Below are positions 36,601 to 46,845 of a stretch of 64,000 bases of DNA, piece after piece; within the stretch, counting starts at the first letter, position 1, and the number at the start of each line of letters is the position of its first letter. The translations under genes were made by a program, and so were the position numbers. The DNA is from Notamacropus eugenii (lineage: Eukaryota; Chordata; Mammalia; Diprotodontia; Macropodidae), in the NCBI RefSeq assembly GCF_028372415.1, contig NC_092874.1:55527865-55591864 (forward strand). The letters run 5' to 3'. A model generated the notes under the pieces. It was not told where the DNA came from and did not search any database. It was given only the letters and a program-made list of their open reading frames with translations.

Positions 36601-38914
36601 CTGCAAGTCACAACTGCTCCCAAGCCCTTGCCCTACTTAACTCACACAAAGCTGAAAATGGAAAGCAGACAACATGGGAACTGTAAGACTCTAAGTGACA
36701 ATGGCTGGTAAAGTCTGGCATTGTATTTATTTCAAAAAGTTCTTATGTGGTGAGTCATTAGCATTTATACCAGTTCAAGTGACTCTATTTTTATCATGGA
36801 AGTTCATCCTCTATCTCTTAAAAGACTGATGTCCCATACAGTCCTCTCCTCTGATCTAAAAGGCCCCTACTTACAAAGGCTGGCTTCCCAGGAGTGGCAA
36901 TTCTTAATTTCCCCAACTTCCTTTTTTTCCAATACTAAAATATCGTTATTCTGATATTATAAAGTTATATATATATGTATACATATATGCTATTATATAT
37001 ATGATATATGATATATGATATATCATATATATAAAATGTATTGTATTTGCATTGTTCATACATTATATATGTATTGAAGTACATATACTGCATATATTGC
37101 ACATTCGTTGCATTCCAGATCATTGCTTTATTAGTACAAGAGTCTCATGTGGTCTATAGTATGCCAAGTACCCACAGGAAAGGCAAAGAAAAGTGGAAAA
37201 GCCTCAGATCTAGAATCAGAAGTCCCTGCTACTCACTACTTCTATGACCTTGAGACAGTCACTGAGCCTCTCTGGCCTTAACATCTTCATCTGTAAAATG
37301 AGGAAGGTGATCTTGGGTGACTTTTAAGGAGCTTTGCAGTTCTAATCACTAGGACTCTAAATTTCAAGCACCCAGAACTTGGGGGATCAAATGTACTATT
37401 CATTGTAGAAAATATACCATGAGTCTTTAATTATAATGATGAAGCTAACAGTCTAAAAAATTTTATAGCAATCACTGCCTTGTTACCTACTAAAATAATA
37501 AAAATTACTCTTAAGAGATGAATAGTAAATAAAAGTTACAATATACTCAAATGTATACATACCATATATATTGTGTGTGTTTGGACTATATTTTACATTA
37601 CATTAACATCCTGATATTGGTCAACTATACATGTAAAAACATATAAGTACCCAATTTCTTTTTCCTTTTGCTTTTTCAAGTAATTTCTGCTGCAACTTTT
37701 CTCCAATTCCATTTTGAAATTTTCGAACTATTTCTTCTGTTTGTTTATATTCTTCTTCATTTGCAAATGGTTTTACTATAAGGAAAAAATGTAATATTTT
37801 TAAAAAATCATTTATAAATTATGAAATATCATCACAATCCACTTCAGTTCATATTAGCTATGCATGCCTTGGTATTCATAAATGCAAAATGATGTAGTAA
37901 GCATGTTAGCAATCTAACAACTTAAAGAGCAAGGATAATGGCATTTACAAGTAAATAGCAAGGGAAATATTATAGAGCAAAAAGGAAAACTAATAAGTAC
38001 AATGCAATCTTGCCTACAGCTTCCTAAAAATGCTCTCAGATTTCACTTTTTTAGAAAAAAAATCTATTCAATGATAGTAATGAACTAACAAGTTAAAAAA
38101 TGTACTGCCTTCTGGATTTTAATCAAATAGTTAAGGAATCCTATTTAGTCATAACCAACACTAGAACAAAGTCCTAGGCATTTGGAGACCTTGATCAGAG
38201 GCACTAATTCTCAAGTACTGACTACTGGTGTCAATTAATTGAGAAAATGTTAGAAAGCCTACGCCAAATGCACTACGGGGGCCGCAAAGGAGCACAGACA
38301 TGTTGTAAGAAAAGTAAAGTGACTTAAAAAGATTAAACCATTATATGGGCATACATTGAATAAACTCATAGAGAGTAGTCAGAAATCAAATAACATCAAC
38401 ATGCAGTAACCTAGGAGAGTGGAAATAAAGTCAACTTAATAGTGTCATCAGAAAGTACAGCAATGATGCAAAAAGTCTCTGAAATCACAAAACCATAATG
38501 GAATGGTTACATTACAGGAAACAAGGCGGGGAAAAATGTAGTTGCAAGTGAAAGTTGATGTAGACAAACAGGAAAAAGGATGATAAGGGATAGTTAAAAG
38601 GAAATGAGAAGAAAAAGCAGGATATAGGAGAATTTTTAAAGGATATGTTTTATATCATTAATATCTTCTTCTGTTTCTAAAATGCATTAGGACATCAAAG
38701 GACCAAGCAACTGAACTCAACTATTTTTTAGCATTTTTTCCTTATTTAAAATCAAATTTTTGCCATTTAATATATGCAAAAATATCAGAGGAGATATACC
38801 TGAGTCAAGATATTTCTTTAATGACTCATCAAGAGAAGGAACAGGCAATGAAGGAAGAGAATCCTGGTACTGAAATGTTCGTTCTTCAGTGGACTTAGCC
38901 AACTGGTTTTCCAT
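18530..38914 (-). CDS. CROT: CROT, peroxisomal carnitine O-octanoyltransferase (complete, 16 coding exons)
   Basis: Sixteen minus-strand exons with GT-AG ends join in frame to 612 codons from ATG (38914-38912) to TAG (18532-18530). CROT moves medium-chain acyl groups, such as octanoyl and shortened branched chains, between CoA and carnitine in peroxisomes, letting products of peroxisomal beta-oxidation leave for mitochondria. Visible family features: N-terminus [20 protein letters not shown]; catalytic His327 in the HAPYDAM motif; a Lys-rich CoA-contact segment at about 406-413; the carnitine-site segment GRTETVR at about 450-456; and the position of the family Ser-Thr-Ser motif at 542-544, here Ser-Ser-Ser. 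The C-terminus is Ala-Gln-Leu, a weak PTS1-like tripeptide, where human CROT ends Thr-His-Leu. No frameshift or stop was found. It converges with ABCB4, with polyadenylation sites about 4.3 kb apart. Confidence 0.96.
19265..19440 (+). repeat. CR1/L3-type LINE fragment
   Basis: GAGCTAGACTATTGGGCCAA and AATCAGCTTCACAAGCATAA match 16990-17100. It lies in the last CROT intron. Confidence 0.55.
20394..20513 (-). CDS. CROT: CROT exon with Ser-x-Ser motif
   Basis: The exon is 120 bp. [15 protein letters not shown] carries the position where family members have Ser-Thr-Ser; the middle residue here is Ser (codon TCG). It continues [19 protein letters not shown]. Confidence 0.95.
20628..20721 (-). CDS. 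CROT: CROT exon, residues about 502-532
   Basis: The exon is 94 bp and encodes [20 protein letters not shown] to TDPLFTK. The family segment FDRHLLGL is conserved. Confidence 0.95.
20803..20881 (-). CDS. CROT: CROT exon, residues about 476-501
   Basis: The exon is 79 bp and encodes [20 protein letters not shown] and ECSSGK, plus one base of the next Gly codon. Acceptor TTAACACAG, donor AAAG/GTACTT. Confidence 0.94.
21187..21288. mobile_element. Short hAT-like MITE candidate
   Basis: Inverted ends CAGCTCTTCTTAAAC and GTTTAAGAAGCCCTT are flanked by TTCTAGTG and TTCTAGTA, an 8-bp duplication with one mismatch. The element lies in a CROT intron. Confidence 0.55.
21600..22330 (-). mobile_element. 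Old ORF1-type L1 fragment with an internal inverted duplication
   Basis: The stretch at about 22095-22170 (TATATTTAACTTTGCTGGGTAAG then CCAGCTCCTTTG) is a decayed copy of the end of ORF1 as at 7305-7365. The pyrimidine-rich DNA to its left matches an L1 3' UTR in general layout. A long inverted repeat (21583-21652 against 21930-21998) lies within it. Confidence 0.55.
22553..22676 (-). CDS. CROT: CROT exon with carnitine-site segment GRTET
   Basis: The exon is 124 bp and encodes [20 protein letters not shown] through DPSAN. I took the acceptor CCTTTTAG rather than the nearer CTCAG or GCTAG because it keeps the frame and the family length. Confidence 0.93.
23214..23344 (-). CDS. CROT: CROT exon with CoA-contact lysines
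   Basis: The exon is 131 bp, from [11 protein letters not shown] through [11 protein letters not shown] to LAYYRLHG. The FGK...KKKKLHPD segment is where family members contact the CoA phosphates. Confidence 0.95.
23534..23641 (-). CDS. CROT: CROT exon, residues about 355-390
   Basis: The exon is 108 bp (36 codons), [20 protein letters not shown] to EQYLKQ, with acceptor TTCTCAG and donor CAG/GTTGAT. Confidence 0.95.
23726..23809 (-). CDS. CROT: CROT exon starting with catalytic His327
   Basis: The exon is 84 bp (28 codons, phase 0). The first codon is the catalytic His of the HAPYDAM motif, followed by [20 protein letters not shown]. The conserved position and motif are what I would expect of an active enzyme. 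Confidence 0.96.
23810..26163. other. CROT intron: old SINEs and L2 ends
   Basis: SINE-like text at 24020-24170, a MIR/THER copy at 24775-24930 and an L2 end at 25230-25330. Nothing else assigned. Confidence 0.5.
26164..26265 (-). CDS. CROT: CROT exon, residues about 293-326
   Basis: The exon is 102 bp (34 codons, phase 0), [20 protein letters not shown] to GLFGCNCD. It carries the conserved RWGDKSYN segment just before the catalytic His. Confidence 0.96.
26376..27750 (-). mobile_element. Old L1 fragment, ORF2 C-terminal part and 3' UTR
   Basis: Read on the minus strand, the segment at 27050-27496 gives the L1 ORF2 pattern [20 protein letters not shown] and [20 protein letters not shown], with some decay. 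The 3' UTR runs to about 26376 (CTCCAAATT... TTTTGAGCTCC). It lies in a CROT intron, in the same orientation as the gene. Confidence 0.8.
28704..28829 (-). CDS. CROT: CROT exon, residues about 251-292
   Basis: The exon is 126 bp (42 codons, phase 0), from [10 protein letters not shown] to VTPENYSE, with a TTTTAG acceptor and GAG/GTATAT donor. Confidence 0.95.
28943..29036 (-). CDS. CROT: CROT exon, residues about 219-250
   Basis: The exon is 94 bp and encodes [20 protein letters not shown] and SEERTQWAK. Its first base completes the Arg codon split from the previous exon. Confidence 0.95.
29037..32400. other. CROT intron: MIR copies and unassigned sequence
   Basis: MIR/THER-like pieces at 29850-30020 and 31615-31760. 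A perfect 11-bp hairpin is at 30144-30170. A (TTTC)n-like tract is at 30588-30630. No exon seen. Confidence 0.5.
32401..32509 (-). CDS. CROT: CROT exon, residues about 183-219
   Basis: The exon is 109 bp and encodes [20 protein letters not shown] through TPPELL. Acceptor TTTTCCAG, donor CTCAG/GTTTTC. A young L1 fragment sits only about 110 bp upstream in transcript terms. Confidence 0.95.
32619..33496 (+). mobile_element. 5'-truncated L1, ORF2 tail and 3' UTR, in CROT intron
   Basis: The element is flanked by a 10-bp duplication, GTACCCTCAA, at 32609-32618 and 33497-33506, and ends in a run of 12 A. It opens at [18 protein letters not shown], the C-terminal part of L1 ORF2, and reads through [14 protein letters not shown] and [20 protein letters not shown]. 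The C-rich/G-rich 3' UTR follows. It is antisense to CROT and lacks endonuclease and reverse transcriptase domains. Confidence 0.88.
34821..34945 (-). CDS. CROT: CROT exon, residues about 142-182
   Basis: The exon is 125 bp and encodes [10 protein letters not shown] through DSIISYFKT, including the family segment [15 protein letters not shown]. Acceptor TTCATAG, donor ACTG/GTAAGC. Confidence 0.95.
35108..35289 (-). CDS. CROT: CROT exon, residues about 81-141
   Basis: The exon is 182 bp, from a TTTCAG acceptor ([20 protein letters not shown]) to an AAAGC/GTAAGA donor. The split last codon gives Ala where human CROT has Lys. Confidence 0.93.
36110..36345 (+). mobile_element. L1 3' UTR fragment
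   Basis: The segment with ATGTTTTGCATGATGGC, a GGGGAGAGGGG tract and AATTTGGAACTCAAAATTTT followed by an A-rich end is a plus-strand L1 3' end without coding sequence. Confidence 0.65.
36965..37075. repeat. (TA)n-rich low-complexity repeat with GATATAT units
   Basis: Alternating TATATA, TGATATATGATATATGATAT and its reverse form a strongly self-complementary stretch. Confidence 0.8.
37651..37775 (-). CDS. CROT: CROT exon, residues about 39-80
   Basis: The exon is 125 bp, starting [10 protein letters not shown] after a TTATAG acceptor and ending KGKRNW with donor TGG/GTACTT. It is a helical N-terminal segment of the carnitine acyltransferase fold. Confidence 0.94.
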
Positions 38915-38918
38915 GATT
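38800..38918 (-). CDS. CROT: CROT exon with start codon
   Basis: The acceptor CTGTCTCTAG lies just upstream, followed by four bases and the ATG at 38914-38912. The 115 coding bases give residues 1-38 plus one base, closed by CTCAG/GTATAT. The start matches the known CROT N-terminus. Confidence 0.94.
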
Positions 38919-41900
38919 CTAGAGACAGTAAAAACTGTAAAGTTAAAGAAAACAAAATCAGTTCCTGATTAGAGATTGCTTTTTCAAAATCATTAAGTCC
39001 AAACAATTAACCAGTATTTACTATTTGTCCAGGACAAATATAGATGTAAAGAAGTATATGAGGCATAAAATAAGCATAACAAATGGTTACTGTTCTGAAA
39101 GAAGCTTATGACATAGTACAATTTGGCAAACATTTCTTTAGCTGAGGATACAAAGACCAAAAGAAAACAAAACTTTCCACAAATTAGTCCCACACTCATT
39201 GAATTTTTTATTCTGCTGTGGAGGGGGAATATAAGATGCACAAAGATAAGTAAATAAGGGTTTCATAGTAAGTACAGAGTACTCAAAAACAAAGGGATCA
39301 TACAAGACTTCCCACAGAAGGTAGCCTCTTAGTGTATAAGGTGGTGGTAGGAGGGGGAATAAGCAGGAGTGAGAAGGGAAGTGAGGAGGGAGTGTTTTCA
39401 AGATACAAGGAATGGCCTGTGTGAATGCATGGAGACTGGAAATGAAATGCCCTTTGGGGAATAGCTATTAGAGCTATAAGATCAATATAGAATATAAAAT
39501 GAATAAAAGTGAGTGATGCAAAATAAACCAGGTAGTAATGTAGGCTGAATCCTACACATTGTGAAGAACTTCTGATGCCAGGATAAGTTCAGGAGCTGGT
39601 TGAGAACAGGGTATATAGATCTGGGATTCTTCTGCTTCAAGATGTGAATCAATTACCCATGCAGTTACCAGTGGGAGCAGATGACAGTATCAAAAGACTA
39701 CAGAGAAAGGAGAGAAGAGGCCCTAGGATTTTGCTTTGTGGGAGAGCACCAAAAACCAAAGAATGGATGATGATCCATCAGGAAAAACTGAAAAGTAGTA
39801 AAAGAGGCAGGAGGAGACCCAGGGAAAATTGAAGTCCTGTCAAGGGAAGAGTGACTATTAAGGAGAAAGATGACCAAAAGTGTCTAAAGTTTTAGAGGTC
39901 AAGTAAGATGGCCACTGGGAAAAGACCATAGAATTTAGCAGTGAAGCAAATTCCCGTAGCCTTGAAACAGTAATTTCAGTTAAGTGGTAAGGGGGAAGGG
40001 AAAGGAATAAGAATTTATATAGTGCTTACTACATGCACAGGTAGGGCTGATGCCAGTTTACAAGGGCTTACACAAGTAAGGTGTGAGAAAATGGAGGTCA
40101 ATGACTTCTTCTAGGAGTCTGGCTGAAAAAGAAAGCAGGAATAGGATGGTGGTACACTGAGGGGATGGTTAAGTTTAATTGAAAGTTAAAGATGAGGAGG
40201 CTCAGCTTGAGAGACTGATATTGAAAAATTAAGAGAATGCAAGACAATATAAATCAATCAAAAGATCATTGAAATTGGAATCAGATGATCTGGGTTAGAA
40301 TGTTAAGTGTTTGGCTTACTATCTATGTAACTTTGGTAAGTCACTTAACTAAAGTTCAGTGAGGTTTTTATCTCTAAAATGAGAGGGTTGGACTAGATTT
40401 AAAGAGTTCATAACTTTTTTTTTTTGAGTCATAGATCTCTTTGGTCTATGGACCTAAGAAACCTTACTCAGAATAATGTTTTTAAATGTATTAAATGATT
40501 AGAACTACAAAGGAAACCAATCATATTTAAAGAGTTATCAAATAGTAAAAATAAAAGTTCATGAGCCCCAGGAAAATGATCCCTGGACTAGATGATTTTA
40601 TGAAATTTTCTTATACTTATTCCAAGTGTTATAAAAAAAATCTTGAGAAACGAAAGATAAATGTTAACTAGAGGGACTATTTCTTGGAGGCAAGAATCTC
40701 TGAACTGGGCACTCTAAAATGAATAGCATTTGAAAGAGCAGATATTGGCATTCCAGTGGGAGGGAAAGAATGAGTATGGTATGTGTAAGGGACAGTGAAA
40801 TCAATCTTAATTACAAAATAGCATCATTAGGAAGGGGTATTTAAAACCATTTAGTAAAATTCAAGTCTTCTTTTGTAGATAAGAAAACTGAGACCTAGAG
40901 GAGCTAAGTGAACTTGCCTAAGGACACAGAATACTGGAAGTTAAGTATGGACTTAACAGTTCTATTTAGCAGTACCTGCCCTCACTGAAACCACTCACAC
41001 CCTTTTTATCATACTTTCCTTTTACCATTCCCTAATTTAATCAAGGTAAGAGACTACATGCATTTGAAACAAATATAAAATTTAAGAGTCTGAAAATATT
41101 AGCTTATATTTTATAGCCAATGTCTTTTTTTAAGTAAAAAGTAGACTCCCTAAAATTATGGTGTTACATTTTGGTACTACTGAAGCCAGGAACATTTTTT
41201 TAAAAAAAAGGAAAAAACAGGTGGTAACAGGATGGGCAAAGCTATTTCTAACATGTCTGTCAGCAGATTTTTCTCATCTCTTCTTGGAAAGTAGGTCTGA
41301 TTGGACTAGAGAAAAAACTCCTCCTTCCTTGAAATACATATTGAGAACTAAAGATCATTTATACACTTCCCGTTCATGCTATGTAGTCCTGCAGAGTACC
41401 TCAGAAATAGAAGAGGAGGTAGGTCATGAGTTGATGCTGTATTTATCTAATTTTTAGAAAACCAAATTTATATAAAACTGAACTGCTTATATCTTAAATC
41501 TCATTTGTTTTCATTGTGATTTTAAAGATTTTGTTTTTAATTCTTTTTTTCAATGGCTAGGATTTTTCATATTGTTCTTGATCCTTTAAAAAGACTTTAT
41601 TGAGTCATTACTCTATGATGAAATCTCCTCTATTTACCACAGTGATGATGTCAAAATATGAAGATATTTGTCAGTCAATATATGAAGATAAGAAATGTTC
41701 TCATTTTGCTCAGAGTCACATTTACTTGCTCCCATTCATCTTGTGGACACATTCTGGGAAACTGGATCACTAGTTGCTAATGTCAAATCCTTAATGTTTC
41801 AGACTAAATCTCAGGTTTTAAACAGAATTTCTGATGTGCATTAGGCTCATTGCTTTATTTCTATTAGGTCTAATTTCTTTTAGGTTGTCAAATGGAGAAA

Positions 41901-42567
41901 GGAAGGAAATATTTATTAAGTACCTACTTTTATTATTATTTATTACATAATTACTATTAAGGTCAGGGTACTGTGCTAAAAACTTATTATTTCATTTGTT
42001 CCTCACAACAACTCTAGAAGGTACACATTATCTCCATTTTATGGCTGGGGAAACTGATGCAGAGAAGTTAAGGGACTTGATCAGGGTCAGACTGCTAAAG
42101 AAGTATCTCAGGCATCAAGTCTTCCTAACTCAAAGCCCAGCACTCTAGCCACTGCATCTCCTAGCTGCTTGCCTCCTCAATACAAAGACTATGCTTATCT
42201 GCATAGTACAAGTACCAATTATGCACTTAACTTTCATTCCTTGATACAGAGAAATAACAGATACAATAGGACAATCCAATGAATGAACTCTTCAAACAAA
42301 ATTCTTCACCATGACTAGCCTTCAATAAGTGTGGGAGGTAAGAAATTGTCCTTTACAGGTATTCCTTAGTAAAAAGATGTGTGTGTGTGTCTGCAACAGT
42401 AAGCCTTGTTCAGCATCAACTATGTCCCAGAGAGCTCAGCACCAAGATTTTAGTTGTCAATTGTGTTTCTCATATATACATTTTTCTTTCCAGGCTAATT
42501 TCCATTAGAAAGGAGTTAGTATCTTCTTCTTCTTTTATACTGCCCTTAAGCTCAGGATTTAGTGGTG
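38919..42567. other. Probable first CROT intron, part near the start exon
   Basis: Besides the long repeat at 39385-40240: MIR/THER at 40260-40420, SINE-like at 40870-40970 and an L2/MIR-type piece at 41900-42180. No coding evidence. Confidence 0.5.
39385..40240. repeat. Long old dispersed repeat (copy 2)
   Basis: Contains AAGGAATGGCCTGTGTGAAT, CCTAGGATTTTGCTTTGTGG and GGTCAAGTAAGATGGCCACT, in the same order as other copies. Lies between the CROT start exon and its promoter. Confidence 0.45.
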
Positions 42568-42575
42568 AATTAGGT

Positions 42576-42775
42576 CAGGGGTAGGGAACTTGTGACTTTG
42601 AGGCCACAAGTGGCCCTCTAGGTCCTTGAGTGCGGCCCTTTGAATCCAAATTTCCCAGAACAGATCCCCTTTAAGCAAAGGATTTGTTCTATAAAACTTA
42701 GACTCAGTCAAAAGGCTGCAGCCAAGGACCTCAAAGGCCACATGTAGCCTCGAAGTCACAGGTTCCCCACCCCTG
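42576..42775. mobile_element. 200-bp hAT-type MITE with 8-bp target duplication
   Basis: Terminal inverted repeats CAGGGGTAGGGAACTTGTGA and, inverted, CAGGGGTGGGGAACCTGTGA begin and end the element. The similarity of the two halves extends about 60 bp inward. The 8-bp duplication AATTAGGT lies at 42568-42575 and 42776-42783. TIR sequence and 8-bp duplication fit a nonautonomous hAT element. Confidence 0.9.
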
Positions 42776-42783
42776 AATTAGGT

Positions 42784-44350
42784 GATCAGCAAACGTTAGT
42801 GGATGTCGGAACAAAGCCCATCTAAAGGCAGGATAACTCCCCCATGGCCTTACTGCTTAACCAGTCAGGCTTGACTGGACACTGGGAAACAACATCACTA
42901 TTGTCAGACTGGGAATAAACTGATTTTTCAAGGATAAATCAACAAGTACTACTTAAAGACAATTTACCTCATAGATATCAATAGCAGAAATGAGTACATG
43001 GTACTCATTTACAATTCATTGAACAACAGGCAAGTGACTTAATTATGCTAGCCCCATACTAACGACTCCCTCCCTCTTAGCTCCATTTTAGGCAAATAAC
43101 AAGTATTTGTTGGGCACTTAGTATATATTTAGTATTATAGTAGGGTCTAGGTGGAAGAAGGGAAGAAAAGGGTAAGAAGAGAAAATTAAAAAGCATAGAA
43201 TGAGATTCTTCCCTCCAGAAATTTATTCTAAGTGGGAAGACAAAACTAACATACATAAAACAATTGAAGAACAATACGAGACAGTTTATATAATTGACAA
43301 ATTGTATGGTGCTGACTAGAACTGCCACAGGAATCCAGAGAAGGAATAGGTAAACGTCAGAAGATATATCCGGAAAGATTTTATGCATGGAGTGTCTTGA
43401 CTAAGAAAAGGCATCAGGAAGAACTGGGTTCAAATTTGGCCTTTAACACAGAGTCTAAATGGCCCTGGGCAAATCATGTGACTTTTCAGAGCCACAGGCA
43501 ATTGTCTTATTCAAAAAGAGTTGAATATCTGCACAGGCAGCCGAGGATTTTCCTCACTGGGAGCCAATGAAATCACAGGAATAGACAAAAAATGAAGGAG
43601 AGTAGAATTAACTATGAAACACCTTAAAAACCAACAGAGAAATAGGTAAGATTTAGGTAAGAAACAGGTAAATAATAAATAGGTATGTAAAATAAGTTCC
43701 CAAGCAAGTGACATGACAAAAACAGTGACTTTATCTAATACACAGAATGAGACCATAAGCCGGTTTCAATAATTCCATTATCTCTGAATAAAGAGAGTAG
43801 GGTGAAATAGGATGGTAGTAGTAAAAATGGAAAAAGATCATTATCAGTTGCAGGAGGATCAAAGAAAACTTCATGGAGAAAATGGCATTCAACTTGGTTT
43901 TTAAGGGATGAAGAGGATCACAAAGTTCATTGAAAGCAAGAAAGGAATCAGAAGACTAGAGATTTGCAAATGTTACTTTCAAAAATGGAAAGTAGTCTCT
44001 GGAAACCATAGACCAAAATTCTATTATAGATTAGTTAGATGGCTTATGAACACTTGGAAGAGGGAGTGGTGCTTTCTGTACGAGCAAAGGACTAGAAACA
44101 AAGTAAATGCCAATAATCTGAAGAATGGCTAAACAAACTACCTTACATGAATGTGAGTACTGAGTCATAAGAAACAAAGAGGCATGGGAAGACTTATATG
44201 AACTAATGGAAAGTGAAGGAAACATAATCAGAAAACAACATACGCAACAACTGCAACAACGTAAACAGAAAGAACAACAATAACAAAAATGAAAACTGAG
44301 GGTTGCATATTAAGAGAAAAAACATTTCATCAAAACTAATTAAAATCAAT
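42784..44350. other. Probable first CROT intron, middle part
   Basis: L2-like end at 43090-43260 and a MIR-like piece near 43400-43500. The rest is unassigned. Confidence 0.45.
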
Positions 44351-44970
44351 TAATTCTGATAGTGTGCGTGTGTGCGTGCGCGCGTATTCGTCCTTCGCTG
44401 CCGAAGAAGACCATGCCATCAGAGAAATGATGACATGACTTGCACTTGACTTTGTTTTGAATGAGGGGAGGGCTATGCAGGTCACCAGCCTCACTCCTCC
44501 TCCAGAGCCATCTGAATCCAGTGACCAGATACTCATCAGGATGGCTGGAGATGACCTAGGATAGGCAGCTAGGTGGTGCAGTGGATGGAGCACCACTGCA
44601 GGAGTCAGGAGGACCTGAGTTCAAATCTCATCTCAGACACTTGACACCCACTAGCTGTGCAACCTTGGGCAAGTCACTTAACCCCAATTGCCTCATCCTG
44701 GGTCATCTCCAGTCATCCTGATGAATATCTATCTGGTCACTGGATTCAGATGGCTCTGGAGGAGGTGACCTGCACAGTCCTCCCTCACTCAAAACAAAGT
44801 CAAGTGCAAGTTATGTCATCATTTCTCTGATGGCATGGTCTTCTTCGGCAATGAAGGATGAACACATAATTCTGACAGTATATACACAATGAAACACAAC
44901 CACAAGGGTTGACCTCTGGAAAAAAACAGGGAGGGTGAAGGTTTGTTGTTATGGTTCTTCTTAGTCAAAC
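44105..44970 (+). mobile_element. Old L1 ORF2-tail fragment split by a palindromic SINE
   Basis: AAGAATGGCTAAACAAACTA and GACTTATATGAACTAATGGA parallel the ORF2 tail at 32940-33060. The segment is interrupted at 44364-44866 and resumes after it. Confidence 0.55.
44364..44866. repeat. Palindromic SINE: tRNA-like SINE with inverted copies of its RTE-like tail on both sides
   Basis: A 13-bp duplication with one mismatch, TAATTCTGA(T/C)AGT, flanks the unit at 44351-44363 and 44867-44879. The centre, about 44566-44700, is a SINE head (GGCAGCTAGGTGGTGCAGTG; B-box-like GAGTTCAAATC). To its right is a tail of about 165 bp ending TGGTCTTCTTCGGCAATGAA. To its left, 44386-44562, is the same tail in reverse orientation. 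The left edge also carries an alternating (TGCG)n stretch. Confidence 0.8.
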
Positions 44971-45529
44971 TTAATCATTGTACTAGAAACACATTAGTAT
45001 ATACTAGTATTATATGAGGAATTACACTAAGTTTATACATATACATACATATATATATACACATATCCACATATATGATTAAGCTTGACTGTAAAGAAGA
45101 GCCATAAGAAACAACCTCCCCCTCTTCCTTTTTTTGCAGAGATGGAGCCCTATGGATGTGTTTCACTGTATACATATTGTTAGACTTGACTGATGTGTTG
45201 ACTAGTTTTGCTGAAATGCTTCTTTTTTCAATCTTTGATTTAATGAATGGCTCTCCAAATGGCGGAGTGAGAAGGGATAAGTTGGGAAATAAAGGTGATA
45301 TCAAAATGAAAGAAACTCATAAAATGTTTAAATTACTAGGAACCAGTAGCAGTCAAGCATTTAACAGTCTTTCATGATACCCCTGTGAGCTGCTTCATAA
45401 TACAGGTAGGTAGATTCATAAGTGGTTGAAGGACTCAAGAATATAGATTAGTGGATACATGTGATTTGGATGGAGGACAGTAGCAATGTGCTAGACCTCT
45501 GTCCAGTCTTGTCCTGGTCAACCTTTTCA

Positions 45530-46150
45530 CCTGTGACTTGAACAAAGATATAGAAAAAAATATTTATACAATTTGCTAATGATATAAATCTGGGAGAACT
45601 AATACACAGGGTAATAACATCAAGATGCTAAAATTATCTTAACAGTTTGTCATGACTGAGTCAAAATTAAATTAAATAATCAATGGAAAGTCTTGACCTC
45701 AGGCTTAAAAAAATTAAATTCACAAGTCAAGGATGAAGAATACCTAGCTTAACAGTAGTTCATGTAAAAAAAAAAAAAAGACCTAAACATTTATTTGGAT
45801 ACAAGCTTAATATGAGTCAAAAGGGTGATATTTCTGACCAAAAGAAAAAGTTACTAAAATCTTAGTATTTCATTAGTAGAATTATAGTGTGCAGAACAAG
45901 GAAGACAATAATCCCAGTAATATGGTGACTATGCCAGTCAAAATCATATCTGAAGAATTGTATTCAGTTCTTGGAATTAGATTAAAAAGGGATATTGACA
46001 AATAACATATCCAGAGGAGGGGGGAAGGGAGCAGGTGATACTGAAAACTACATCGTATGGGTACAATGAACTAGTGATATTTATCTTGGAAAAGAGTATA
46101 CAGTGAGAAATTGGAAGAAAAAAAGTTATATTCATATACTTGAAGGGCTA
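45530..46150 (+). repeat. CR1/L3-type LINE fragment
   Basis: ATTTGCTAATGATATAAATC, AATATGAGTCAAAAGGGTGA and GAATTGTATTCAGTTCTTGG are in the order expected for this family. A short piece of the same family is at 14545-14600. Confidence 0.55.
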
Positions 46151-46845
46151 GAAATTAGTTCAAAAAGCATTTATTAAGCTTTGTGCCAGACATTGTGCTG
46201 CATGCTACGGGAAGAAAGAGAAAAACAAAACAGTTTTGTTGTTGTCAAAAAACTTAAATTCTACTGGGGAAGGGAGATTAGGAACACACACAAAAATATT
46301 ACAAAATATTATCTTTGTCCTGGACTTGTGATTTCAACAGTGTAGAGAGCCCCCTCCCCCCACCCCGTAACAAATCAGTTAACCCTACTGTGCCACAGGC
46401 AATCTTTAATACAAAATTTGCATACAAAAGAAATCTATTACAATTTTTTGGGGGGGAAAAGGTATGGAGGAACTCAGTTGTTAATACAATTTTATAGCTT
46501 GAATCTGAAATAGCTTTATAGCTTCAAGCTGAAACTTGAGGGAAAATAAGGGTTCCAAGATTCAGAGATGAGAAAGGAAAATATTCCAGACATGGAGGAC
46601 AGTCGATGCAAAAGTATGATGACAGGAAATGTCTGCTGTGAGCAAATAAGCCAGTTTGGTTGGAACCCAGAATACAAGAGGAATACTGTATAATTAACAC
46701 CAGAAAGATAAGTTGGAGTCATGTCATGAAGGGGTCTAAATGCCAAGCACAAAAGTCTTTATTTTTTCAAGGCAACAAGGAATCACTGAAGCTTTCTGAA
46801 CAAGGGATTTACATAGTCAGAAATGTGCTTCTGAAATATCATTTT

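Larger units (their letters stand above)
35290..37650. other. CROT intron: old SINEs, L1 end and AT repeat
   Basis: SINE-like text at 35375-35580, the L1 end at 36110-36345 listed above, an AT-rich repeat at 36965-37080 and MIR/THER at 37205-37360. Confidence 0.5.
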
